Below, in pieces: positions 28,416 to 36,283 of a DNA stretch of 54,358 bases. The position numbers were made by a program, and so were the translations under genes. The notes under the pieces are model-generated. The model made no database searches. It was not told the origin of the DNA and was given only the letters and a program-made list of their open reading frames with translations. Source of the DNA: Alphaproteobacteria bacterium (lineage in GTDB: Bacteria > Pseudomonadota > Alphaproteobacteria > Rhodobacterales > Rhodobacteraceae); assembly GCA_030431485.1 (NCBI GenBank), contig JAUIIR010000024.1, forward strand, positions 1 through 54,358. Direction: 5' to 3'. Positions within the stretch are counted from its first letter, which is position 1; every line of letters starts with the position of its first letter.

Positions 28416-30002
28416 CTACTTTTGATCAGCTCGCTTGAATGCGCCTTGTACAACGCGGTCCATGACCATTGCCAAGAACAGGATTGCAAACCCACCTAAC
28501 AAGCCCGGACCTTTGGCAGCAAACTGCAAGGCCTCAAGAATTTCTTGACCAAGTCCACCACCGCCAATGAGAGAGATGATCACCACCATCGACAAGCACA
28601 TCAGGATCGTCTGATTCACGCCAGCCATAATGGACGGCAAGGCGAGAGGTATCTCCACGTCTTTCAACAACTGCCACTTGGATGCACCAAAGGCGACTGC
28701 GGCTTCCTTGATGCTTTCCGGAACACCTCGCATACCCAAGGCCGTCAATCGGATCACCGGCGGCATTCCAAAGATGATCGTTGCCAGAATACCGGGAGGA
28801 TTCCCTGTACCGAAGAAGGCGATAATCGGAATAAGATAGACGAAAGCCGGCAGCGTCTGCATGAGGTCAAGAACAGGCTCAGCCATGCGGTAGGCACGTT
28901 GTGACTTCCCGAACCACACCCCCAACGGGATTCCAATGATGACACACAAGATCACGGCTGCACCGACGAGCGCCACTGTTTCCATCGCCAAAGCCCAGTA
29001 CCCGAGAAGCGCGGTATAGGCCATTGCAGCGACAGTGAAGATAGCAACACGCGGGCCTGCAGCGCGATAGGCTGTAACGGCAATCACCAGCATGACCACA
29101 GGCCAAGGCGACCCATTAAGCGCCAGTGTCAGACCGTCCAGAACCGTTCGAACACCGGCCACAATGCCATCGAATACATCTCCGCCAGCGGTCGCAGCCG
29201 CATCAATCCGCGCTTCCATCCAAGACGCGACCGCACCAAACAGCGTTCCACCACCGTCGCCCAATACCATTTCGGACACTTGCCGCTCTGGGAACTCATC
29301 AAGCAGGGCGAGCGAGTTGCTGACGGTGAATTTGTAGATAATCAGCGGAGCAATCAGCGCTGCGAGCACCAGTCCCAAGACCAAGTTGGTTGTTGAGCGA
29401 CCACTTTCGGTTCCCTCGGGATCAATCCGCCAGCGCGAATACTGTTTTTCGTAGGCAATGTTGGCGTAAATCCCCTGGGCCAACTTAAAGACCAACAAAA
29501 GCGCCAGACCCATCAACAGAATGCTGACGCCCTCGGCTTGTGCCGCCTCTGCACGCTCAAGATTTTGATCAATGGCACGCTGCATATTCTCGGCAAGCGT
29601 TTCAAACCGTTGCCTTGTCTCGTCATCTGCGGCAGCGGCAGCCTGATCTAGGCGTTCCTGCATGCGTTCACGCTGTTGGTCAGCGCGCGCCAGGAAATCA
29701 GCCCCGAGATTGCCCCAAAGCCCTCGCCCGATCTGGACCCAGGCAATAATTTCAAGAATGAGAAACGACCAGAACATGCCCCAGATCGCACGCGAAGATG
29801 CCCAAACAGGTCCAACCAACGCGGCCGCTATATTGAATGTCTTGGGAAAGACGCCTGTACTGTCGTGGATGGTATGAAATGCGTCCACGTAGTAATCGCC
29901 GTTGGGTCCAACGAAGTCTTTGATCGATTGGTCAAGTGCATCACGATCTACTTCGATATCTGATGCGGCAGTGACCTTCATTTCGGTGCTTGCATCACTC
30001 AT
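28416..30002 (-). CDS. quaternary-amine-type ABC transporter permease with N-terminal extension
   Basis: 528 aa from the ATG at 30002, which overlaps the ATPase stop by 8 nt. The C-terminal 250 residues form a ProW-like permease with the EAA loop (KEAAVAFGASKWQLLKDVEIPLALP), which docks the ATPase. The N-terminal 230 residues are atypical: an FNIAAALVGPVWASSRAIWGM stretch reminiscent of DUF2628 domains, a charged coiled-coil (about 75-125), and two or three further membrane segments. Inner membrane. Third component of the importer whose other genes precede it. Confidence 0.87.
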   Translation of the reverse strand: MSDASTEMKVTAASDIEVDRDALDQSIKDFVGPNGDYYVDAFHTIHDSTGVFPKTFNIAAALVGPVWASSRAIWGMFWSFLILEIIAWVQIGRGLWGNLGADFLARADQQRERMQERLDQAAAAADDETRQRFETLAENMQRAIDQNLERAEAAQAEGVSILLMGLALLLVFKLAQGIYANIAYEKQYSRWRIDPEGTESGRSTTNLVLGLVLAALIAPLIIYKFTVSNSLALLDEFPERQVSEMVLGDGGGTLFGAVASWMEARIDAAATAGGDVFDGIVAGVRTVLDGLTLALNGSPWPVVMLVIAVTAYRAAGPRVAIFTVAAMAYTALLGYWALAMETVALVGAAVILCVIIGIPLGVWFGKSQRAYRMAEPVLDLMQTLPAFVYLIPIIAFFGTGNPPGILATIIFGMPPVIRLTALGMRGVPESIKEAAVAFGASKWQLLKDVEIPLALPSIMAGVNQTILMCLSMVVIISLIGGGGLGQEILEALQFAAKGPGLLGGFAILFLAMVMDRVVQGAFKRADQK

Positions 30003-31032
30003 CTTTGCCCCCTTGAATCCCGCGCAGGAGACGCGGCTTGGTGACGATACCGATATCCCTGTTATCCTGCGTGATGACGACCGGGAGATCAGTTCCAACG
30101 GCCAAGTCAATCAACTGGTCCAAATCGGCCCCCTCGTCAGCACGCGGCGCAGTATCGAGCGATCCTTTGAAACTCTCCATTGGCTCCATGATCGAATGTG
30201 CTTTGACCAATTTGAGCTTTGAAATGCCCTGCACAAATTCGCGGACATAATCATCGGTCGGGTTCATCACGATGTCTTCTGGCGTGCCGATCTGTACGAT
30301 CACACCATCTTTCATGATAGCAATACGGTGCCCAATCCGAATGGCCTCGTCCAGATCATGAGTAATGAAGAGAGTTGTTTTCTTCAGTTGCGCCACGAGT
30401 GCTTTGAACTGGTCCTGCAACTGCAGCCTGATCAGCGGATCCAATGCCGAGAACGGTTCATCCATCAGAAGGATTTCCGGGTCTGAGGCCAATGCACGTG
30501 CAATTCCAACGCGCTGCTGCATCCCACCCGACAGTTCTCTTGGAAGGCGGTCTTCATAGCCTGTCAGATCGACCAAGCCCAAAGCATGGTCAGAGATCGC
30601 CCAGCGCTTGGACTTCGGTACCTTTCGGATTTCCAGCGGATAGGCGACATTGTCCCGAACGGACCGGTGCGGGAGGAGTGCCATGTGCTGGAAGACCATA
30701 CCGATCTGTTGTGCGCGAATTCTGCGCAATTCACTGGCGGAAATGGCGGATACGTCTTGTCCAAGGATTTCGATCTTACCCGCGGTAGGCTCAATCAGGC
30801 GGTTTACATGACGCACAAGAGTCGATTTTCCTGACCCTGACAGCCCCATGATGCAGAAAATCTCACCTCGAGCGACCTCGAAGCTGGCATCTTGAACCCC
30901 GACAACACAGCGGAACCGTTCCAGAACTTCCGGCTTGGTCAGACCTTCTTCGCGAACGGCTTTCATCGCTTCAGCGCTGCGCTCGCCGAAAATCTTCCAG
31001 ACGTTCTCGAGTTTTACAACAGGATCGTCCAT
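29995..31032 (-). CDS. glycine betaine/proline-type ABC transporter ATPase
   Basis: 345 aa. Walker A (GLSGSGKST), ABC signature (LSGGMQQR) and Walker B (ILLMDEPFSALD) are all intact, followed by H-loop (FITHDLDE) and a C-terminal regulatory region with CBS-like character. The N-terminal KLENVWKIFGERSAEAM matches the ProV/OpuAA class. Energises the betaine-type importer. It lies 98 bp downstream of the substrate-binding gene, with a terminator-like hairpin between. Confidence 0.95.
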   Translation of the reverse strand: MDDPVVKLENVWKIFGERSAEAMKAVREEGLTKPEVLERFRCVVGVQDASFEVARGEIFCIMGLSGSGKSTLVRHVNRLIEPTAGKIEILGQDVSAISASELRRIRAQQIGMVFQHMALLPHRSVRDNVAYPLEIRKVPKSKRWAISDHALGLVDLTGYEDRLPRELSGGMQQRVGIARALASDPEILLMDEPFSALDPLIRLQLQDQFKALVAQLKKTTLFITHDLDEAIRIGHRIAIMKDGVIVQIGTPEDIVMNPTDDYVREFVQGISKLKLVKAHSIMEPMESFKGSLDTAPRADEGADLDQLIDLAVGTDLPVVITQDNRDIGIVTKPRLLRGIQGGKDE

Positions 31033-31088
31033 TGGCCTCCCCTCAAAATACGCGTTCCAGCCGCACGCAAACGCACGCGGAACAAAGG

Positions 31089-31122
31089 AAAGGGCCGCAG
31101 CTTTGTGGCGGCGGCCCTTTTA
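31089..31122 (-). terminator. hairpin terminator between substrate-binding protein and ATPase
   Basis: Perfect 10-bp stem AAAGGGCCGC/GCGGCCCTTT with a 12-nt loop, followed on the minus strand by TTTCCTTTG. It sits right after the binding-protein stop. Probably a leaky attenuating terminator giving excess binding protein over ATPase and permease; bidirectional in principle. Confidence 0.65.
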
Positions 31123-31130
31123 TGAGAGGC

Positions 31131-32093
31131 TTAGTTTGTCAGCCAGTTGATGACGGTGTCTTCGTTTTCGGAGACCCACTGACGGGCGAAGTCAGCGGCT
31201 TCCACGCCGTCAACGGCCAAAGCTTTGCCCATCGCGCTAAGATCGTCACCACTCATCTGGTAGTTCTGGAACAGCGATGCGACCTCGGGGTACGCCTCTT
31301 CGAGTTCCTTCGCATAGTGCAGGTGCAGTGTCGCACCATTCCACGCGGTCGAAGCTTCGGACTTCTCCAGCCAATCAGGATCGTCAGTTGGTTGAACAAT
31401 GGTCCATGTCGCCGGATCATGCGCCGGCTCTTCAAGGACGTGCAGGTCCTGCGTTACGAAGATGTAGTGAGGGCTGTAGCAGAAACCGATCCAAGGATCA
31501 CCAGCCGTCGTCGCATTGGCGAGGTTCGCATAGGCGATGGTCTCTTCGTACTCGGTGAGTTCGAACATTTGATCATAGCCATAGGACTTGGCTCGGATTT
31601 TTTCCACAACCGTGGATGCCCAGCCCGGAGCGCCGATCCAGACCTCAGGGGTGCCATTGCCATCGGTGTCGAAGATCGCGATTTTGTCGGGATCGCTCAG
31701 GTCATCAATGGATTTGATGTCGTATTCTTCAGCGATGTAAGATGGAACACACATGCCCTGCTCTGCTTGAACAGGATTGGTGTTCATCACGACCGAACCT
31801 TTGTCTTTGACATAGGTGTCGTGCAGGTTCTGCTGGTTCGGCATCCACACCTCGGGGTGCACATGCATAGAACCGCTGTCCATCGCTTCAAAAACAATAG
31901 GATTGGTGCCGTTCTGCAATTCGACGTCCAGACCAAGATTGTCTTCGATCACAACTTCCAAGACATGCGCCGTTGCGTTTACCGAGGCCCAGTTCGGCAC
32001 ACCGATAACGATGTCAGCTGCATGTGCCGAGCCCGCAGCACCCAAAGCAACAATAGCCGACGTGGTCAGCGCCTTTGTTCTGGTCATTTTCAT
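31131..32093 (-). CDS. glycine betaine-type ABC transporter substrate-binding protein
   Basis: 320 aa with a Sec signal peptide (cleavage after S-A-H-A, about residue 25). OpuAC/ProX-type fold; scattered Trp residues (GVPNWAS, HPEVWMPN, GAPGWAS) and aromatic GFCYSPHYIF resemble the aromatic box that holds quaternary ammonium groups. One Trp of the canonical box seems replaced by Tyr, so the ligand may differ from glycine betaine. Given the co-operonic CuyA-like enzyme, a zwitterionic amino acid derivative is a reasonable guess. Confidence 0.9.
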   Translation of the reverse strand: MKMTRTKALTTSAIVALGAAGSAHAADIVIGVPNWASVNATAHVLEVVIEDNLGLDVELQNGTNPIVFEAMDSGSMHVHPEVWMPNQQNLHDTYVKDKGSVVMNTNPVQAEQGMCVPSYIAEEYDIKSIDDLSDPDKIAIFDTDGNGTPEVWIGAPGWASTVVEKIRAKSYGYDQMFELTEYEETIAYANLANATTAGDPWIGFCYSPHYIFVTQDLHVLEEPAHDPATWTIVQPTDDPDWLEKSEASTAWNGATLHLHYAKELEEAYPEVASLFQNYQMSGDDLSAMGKALAVDGVEAADFARQWVSENEDTVINWLTN

Positions 32094-32127
32094 TCTTTGT
32101 CCTTTCCCTGTTGATTGATTTTTAAGT

Positions 32128-32868
32128 CTAGAGAGACGACGCGACCGGCGCGGTGCCTCTCTGCTTCATGGCGGGTGAGGACACACCCGTCCGCGAATAC
32201 TCAACTGCGGCGCTTACAAGCACCTGCAACGCATCGAACATCGGTACCTTAACCTCAATTTCCGCAGCCAAAAGCGAAAACTCGGTGCAGCAAATGCAAA
32301 TGACGTCAGCACCATCTGCGACCATCTGGGATGCGACATCAGACAGCGTATGCGCTGCAAATTCCGAAGGACCCTGAGACTTGATGGATCGGATGGTTGC
32401 CAAGACCCGACCCTGCTCTTTGGCATAGACCGGGCTCAGACCAACGTCTGTGAGGGCTTTTTCGAACACACCAACCTGTTGCAATGCGGGCGACCCGAGG
32501 AGGCCAACTTTTCCGCCTGCCGCAATCTGGGCAGCTTCGGCACAAGAAAGCTCAACCATGTTCAAAAACGGAACGTTTGTAGCGGCGGCCACCTGATCAG
32601 CATAAAAGTGTGCAGTATTGCAGGGCATGACGAGCGCATCGGCCCCAGCAGTAACAAGGCCTTCGGCCATCTGCGCCAGAACTGGCCCGGGATCTTCGCC
32701 CCCTCCCTCTAGAATAGCTTTAATCCGAGAAGGTACCTGCGTGTTGTTGTCGACCAACAAGGGGATGTGGTCCGAGTCATCCCGTGCCGAAATTGCACCG
32801 ACAACCTGCTGCATGAAATAGATCGTCGCCTCAGGACCCATGCCTCCCAAAACACCAATACGCCGCAT
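32128..32868 (-). CDS. amino-acid (aspartate/glutamate-type) racemase
   Basis: 246 aa. The N-terminal GVLGGMGPEATIYFMQ is diagnostic of the PLP-independent amino-acid racemase family. Catalytic cysteines are in M-P-C-N-T-A-H and I-C-C-T-E-F. The start ATG at 32868 overlaps the upstream TGA by one base (TGATG), with GGGAG about 7 nt upstream. A broad-specificity racemase may convert D/L forms of the transported substrate for the CuyA-like enzyme. Confidence 0.88.
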   Translation of the reverse strand: MRRIGVLGGMGPEATIYFMQQVVGAISARDDSDHIPLLVDNNTQVPSRIKAILEGGGEDPGPVLAQMAEGLVTAGADALVMPCNTAHFYADQVAAATNVPFLNMVELSCAEAAQIAAGGKVGLLGSPALQQVGVFEKALTDVGLSPVYAKEQGRVLATIRSIKSQGPSEFAAHTLSDVASQMVADGADVICICCTEFSLLAAEIEVKVPMFDALQVLVSAAVEYSRTGVSSPAMKQRGTAPVASSL

Positions 32869-34070
32869 CACGCTGCTCCCTTCTGTAGAGCCTGTCTCAC
32901 CACATGCGCAATGATGTCAGCCACATGTGCGCAATCCTCAAGGCTGAACGTCAGCGGGATGCGCATATCCAGCAATCCCGAGAGAATCGCATCTGTTTTG
33001 GGCAAATCCTGTGGTTCGACATATCGCCAGCTTTGATGATTTGACGTGAAGCCGACAGGAGCGTGTGCCCCGAACCACTTGAGTTCAACGCCAAGTGCCT
33101 TTGCTTCAGAGACGATCGTAAGAAGCTGCTCTTCGCTGGCCTCAGGCACCATAAACTGGAACGAGGAACCGACGTAACGTTCTTGTTCAGGCCGATGCGG
33201 AACATATATGCCATTGCACAGGCGCAAACGGTCCGCGATCAAATCGTGCCGCGCATTCCAACGGTCAATGTTGGTTTCCAGCATGTCCAGCTGGCTCAAA
33301 AGAATCGATGCCCGCAAATTGTCCATGCGACCAGACATGTTTGGTGTGTCGAGTTTGATTTCTGAAAACACATCCGCGTGCGGAGCAGCCCCGTGACGTT
33401 CGTACAGCATGTAAGACCCAGACAGAATAATCGCGCGCGCCATGAATTCAGGGTCATTGGATGTCAGAAACCCCCCTTCACCGCTGTTCATGTGCTTGTA
33501 AGTCTGGGTTGAGAAACATCCCGCAAGCCCAAAACTACCGGACTTGCGTCCATTCCAAGTCGCCCCCATCGTATGGGCACAGTCCTCGATCAGAGGCACA
33601 CCAAAACGATCAAGGATCGCCATCAGCGCATCCATATCGCACTGGTGTCCTCTCATATTTGACAGAAGCAGGACTTTGGGCTCGACGGTTTTGATCTTGG
33701 CTTCGAGGTCGTCCAAATCCAGAACGAGGTCTGACGTGATCTCGACAAGTACAGCTTCCGCGCCGACGGCGGCAATCGCCCCTGGCACAGGTGCAAGCGT
33801 GAAACCGTTGGTCAGGACCTTGTCACCGCTGCCAATGCCAAGAGCACGCAGCGCTGTTGCCATAGCGTAGCCGCCTGACGTGCATGCCAGGCAGTATTCT
33901 GCGCCTTGATATGCCGCATAGGCCTTTTCAAGTTCGGCCACAGGACCAAGCTCATCACCAATGGTGTTATATCGATGCAACCGTCCACTGCGCAGCACCT
34001 CAACAGCGGCTTTGATTGCCTCTTCGGCAATGGGCTCTTGTTGGGTAAAGCTGCCTGTGAACGGCTGCAT
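32868..34070 (-). CDS. DegT/DnrJ/EryC1/StrS-family PLP aminotransferase
   Basis: 400 aa. PLP residues are visible: Asp163 in I-E-D-C-A-H, and the Schiff-base Lys192 in T-Q-T-Y-K-H-M-N-S-G-E-G-G. Family members usually make amino sugars from keto sugars, so location in a catabolic operon is atypical. The start at 34070 follows the CuyA-like stop by 7 nt; the longer frame runs into that gene. It probably transaminates or beta-processes an intermediate of the same pathway. Substrate unknown. Confidence 0.85.
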   Translation of the reverse strand: MQPFTGSFTQQEPIAEEAIKAAVEVLRSGRLHRYNTIGDELGPVAELEKAYAAYQGAEYCLACTSGGYAMATALRALGIGSGDKVLTNGFTLAPVPGAIAAVGAEAVLVEITSDLVLDLDDLEAKIKTVEPKVLLLSNMRGHQCDMDALMAILDRFGVPLIEDCAHTMGATWNGRKSGSFGLAGCFSTQTYKHMNSGEGGFLTSNDPEFMARAIILSGSYMLYERHGAAPHADVFSEIKLDTPNMSGRMDNLRASILLSQLDMLETNIDRWNARHDLIADRLRLCNGIYVPHRPEQERYVGSSFQFMVPEASEEQLLTIVSEAKALGVELKWFGAHAPVGFTSNHQSWRYVEPQDLPKTDAILSGLLDMRIPLTFSLEDCAHVADIIAHVVRQALQKGAA

Positions 34071-34077
34071 CAGGCAA

Positions 34078-35103
34078 TCACTCCGCGGCCATGGTCGGCG
34101 CGTCGTAGTCGAACGCGGCCGTGTAACCAAACAAGGCAACGCCGCCACCTGTGTGAACGAAGACGATGTTCTCATCACCTTCGAAAGCGCCCTTGCGGAC
34201 AAGATCGATCAAGCCAGCCGCGCCTTTGCCGGAATAGACCGGGTCCAGTAGGATGCCTTCAAGACGGGCAAACATCTCGATCGCGGCCAAGCCTTCCTTG
34301 GTCGGGATTCCGTAGCCTTCGCCAACATAGTCGGTGTTCGCCTCGACATCCTCGCGGGCAACAACGACTGGGCAACCCAGCTTTTCAGCGGTCTTCACAG
34401 CAAGGTTAAAAACGTTTTCTTCCTGCTTGGGCTTGGGCGCACGAACACCGATGCCCAAAAGCGGAATATTCGCATTGATCGCCTTGAGACCGACAATCAA
34501 ACCGGCCTGCGTGCCGGCGCTGCCGGTTGCATGGACAATACGATCAATCTTGAGGCCCATGTTGTTAGCTTGCGTGACCAACTCCATAGCGGCATTCGCG
34601 TAGCCCAGCGCACCGGTTGCATTCGACCCACCGCCCGGAATGGTATAGACATTCCGGCCTTCCGCGCGGAATTTTTCTGCCACAGCTTCCATCTCGGCAT
34701 TCATGTCGAGGCCAGAACCGGGGCGTTTCTCCGCTGTCGCACCGTGCAGGAAATCAAGGAAAACGTTGCCATTCAGATTGTAGTTCGGATCGTTTGACCC
34801 GGTGCGGTCTTCCAGCAGAATATGGCAATCCATTCCCAGCTTTGCAGCGCAGGCTGCGGTTTGACGTGCGTGGTTCGACTGAGTTGCGCCTTGGGTGATC
34901 ACAAGGTCTGCTCCCTGCGCCTGTGCCTCAGCCATCAGGAACTCCAGCTTACGGGTCTTGTTCCCACCGGTGGACATGCCGGTGCAATCGTCGCGCTTGA
35001 TCCAGATGCGCGGTCCACCAAGCTCCTTGGATAGCCGATCCATCGGCTCAAGAGCTGTAGGCAAATGGGCCAGGTTAACACGAGGGAAACGGGAAAAGTG
35101 CAT
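34078..35103 (-). CDS. L-cysteate sulfo-lyase / D-cysteine desulfhydrase family enzyme (CuyA-like)
   Basis: 341 aa from the ATG at 35103, with AAAGGA 8 nt upstream. The PLP-dependent ACC-deaminase/D-cysteine desulfhydrase fold is shown by G-G-N-K49-T-R-K (PLP lysine), [11 protein letters not shown] and the [14 protein letters not shown] loop. The N-terminal [19 protein letters not shown] and [10 protein letters not shown] resemble CuyA of Ruegeria pomeroyi, which releases sulfite and ammonia from L-cysteate. A divergent LysR gene is also seen at cuyA in that organism. D-cysteine desulfhydrase cannot be excluded by sequence alone. Confidence 0.8.
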   Translation of the reverse strand: MHFSRFPRVNLAHLPTALEPMDRLSKELGGPRIWIKRDDCTGMSTGGNKTRKLEFLMAEAQAQGADLVITQGATQSNHARQTAACAAKLGMDCHILLEDRTGSNDPNYNLNGNVFLDFLHGATAEKRPGSGLDMNAEMEAVAEKFRAEGRNVYTIPGGGSNATGALGYANAAMELVTQANNMGLKIDRIVHATGSAGTQAGLIVGLKAINANIPLLGIGVRAPKPKQEENVFNLAVKTAEKLGCPVVVAREDVEANTDYVGEGYGIPTKEGLAAIEMFARLEGILLDPVYSGKGAAGLIDLVRKGAFEGDENIVFVHTGGGVALFGYTAAFDYDAPTMAAE

Positions 35104-35129
35104 TGCAGCATCCTTTGATTGGTTTGACG

Positions 35130-35160
35130 TATAAAGTCTGCATGGAACAAGCCTCGTCAA
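35130..35160 (-). promoter_or_regulatory. candidate promoter of the cuyA-like operon
   Basis: On the minus strand TTGACG (35155-35160), 19-nt spacer, TTTATA (35130-35135). The long spacer suits an activator-dependent promoter. The LysR box lies immediately upstream. Confidence 0.4.
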
Positions 35161-35178
35161 ATAGAAAAACCGGCGCTA

Positions 35179-35197
35179 TTATGCGTCTTATGCATAA
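35179..35197. promoter_or_regulatory. LysR-type operator
   Basis: Perfect inverted repeat TTATGC-N7-GCATAA, with an overlapping palindrome TTATGCATAA (35188-35197). It lies 11 bp before the lysR start and upstream of the candidate cuyA promoter, the classic position for a LysR activation/autoregulation site. Confidence 0.65.
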
Positions 35198-35208
35198 AGA
35201 GGCTCTAA

Positions 35209-36105
35209 ATGCGCATTGATTGGCTTGACGATCTTGTCGCGCTTCTCGACAGCGGGGGCGTCGCAGACGCGGCCCGCTTGCGTAATGTAACACAACCTGC
35301 GTTTTCCCGCCGCATCAAAGTTCTAGAAGATGTTCTCGGCATTGAAATCATCGACCGAAGCGTCAAGCCAAGCGGACCGACGTCAATTCTCCGAGACCGC
35401 GAACAAGAGCTCCGCAAACTCGCGACGGAGCAACGCGTCCTGTTGTCTGACATGCGGCAGGAACAACATACAGGCCTCCGGCAGCTTGTCATCGCAAGCC
35501 AGCATGCCATCACAACCTCTATGGGTCCGCAAATCATCAATTCCGTGGCGGAGCCAAGCCAGACCCACATCCGTCTTCGCTCGGCAAATCGGGATGAGTG
35601 CGAGACACTGCTGATCCGAAGACAGGCCGAAATATCACTTATCTACCGCATAAAATCGGAACCGAAGACAGAACTGCCATCCTTTCTCACGGAAGCGGTC
35701 ATCGGAGCGGACAAATTGATCCCTGTGTGTGGCGCTTCGCACGCTGAACGCCTTCTGAGCGATTTGCACAAGGGCACTCTGCATCTTATCGGCTATCCGA
35801 TAGATGTCTTTCTAGGAGCGGCACTGGCCCGATATGTTCTGCCCTCGCTCGCAGGCGCATGCCGGATCAGCATAATGACAGAGACCGGCTTATCTACAGC
35901 GGCGCTGCAACTCGCACAATCGGGTCTGGGCGTCGCTTGGGTGCCAGCTGCGCTCGCTCAACCCGATCTTGTCAGAGGCGACCTGGCCAACCTAGAAGAT
36001 CACCTGGAATGGATCGAGATGGATATCGTGGCACAACGCTGGGCAAGCACGTCAAATCCTGCGATCCGCGATTCTTGGAAAAGACTGACAACAGTCAGCT
36101 TGTAG
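35209..36105 (+). CDS. LysR-type regulator (CuyR-like position)
   Basis: 298 aa. The helix-turn-helix (LVALLDSGGVADAARLRNVTQPAFSRRIKVLE) is near the N-terminus, and the LysR effector domain follows from about 90. It is divergent from the cuyA-like gene, as a regulator is at cuyA in R. pomeroyi. The binding site at 35179-35197 overlaps its own promoter region, so autorepression is likely. Effector unknown: cysteate, sulfite or the transported compound are candidates. Confidence 0.93.
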   Translation: MRIDWLDDLVALLDSGGVADAARLRNVTQPAFSRRIKVLEDVLGIEIIDRSVKPSGPTSILRDREQELRKLATEQRVLLSDMRQEQHTGLRQLVIASQHAITTSMGPQIINSVAEPSQTHIRLRSANRDECETLLIRRQAEISLIYRIKSEPKTELPSFLTEAVIGADKLIPVCGASHAERLLSDLHKGTLHLIGYPIDVFLGAALARYVLPSLAGACRISIMTETGLSTAALQLAQSGLGVAWVPAALAQPDLVRGDLANLEDHLEWIEMDIVAQRWASTSNPAIRDSWKRLTTVSL

Positions 36106-36139
36106 CGTGGACACAAGAAGGCTGAGAGCTTCCCAAAAC

Positions 36140-36215
36140 TGGTGCCGCTGAAGGGACTCGAACCCCCGACCCCATCATTACGAATGACGTGCTCTACCAG
36201 CTGAGCTACAGCGGC
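36140..36215 (-). tRNA. tRNA-Thr (anticodon CGT)
   Basis: 76 nt including an encoded CCA at 36140-36142. On the minus strand the acceptor stem GCCGCTG pairs with CAGCGGC minus one wobble, the D-loop has AGCTCAGCTGGTAGAGC, and the anticodon loop TTCGTAA gives CGT (threonine, codon ACG). The T-arm contains GGTTCGAGTCC. Confidence 0.95.
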
Positions 36216-36283
36216 CAATCTCAAAGTCTAGCATCTCAGAGATTGGCTGGGCTGTTAGCACCGGTCGAGAGCCATGAAAAGTG

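Noticed and set aside
31032..32114. 360-aa plus-strand open frame
   Set aside because: Antisense to the ABC substrate-binding protein, which has a signal peptide and clear family match.
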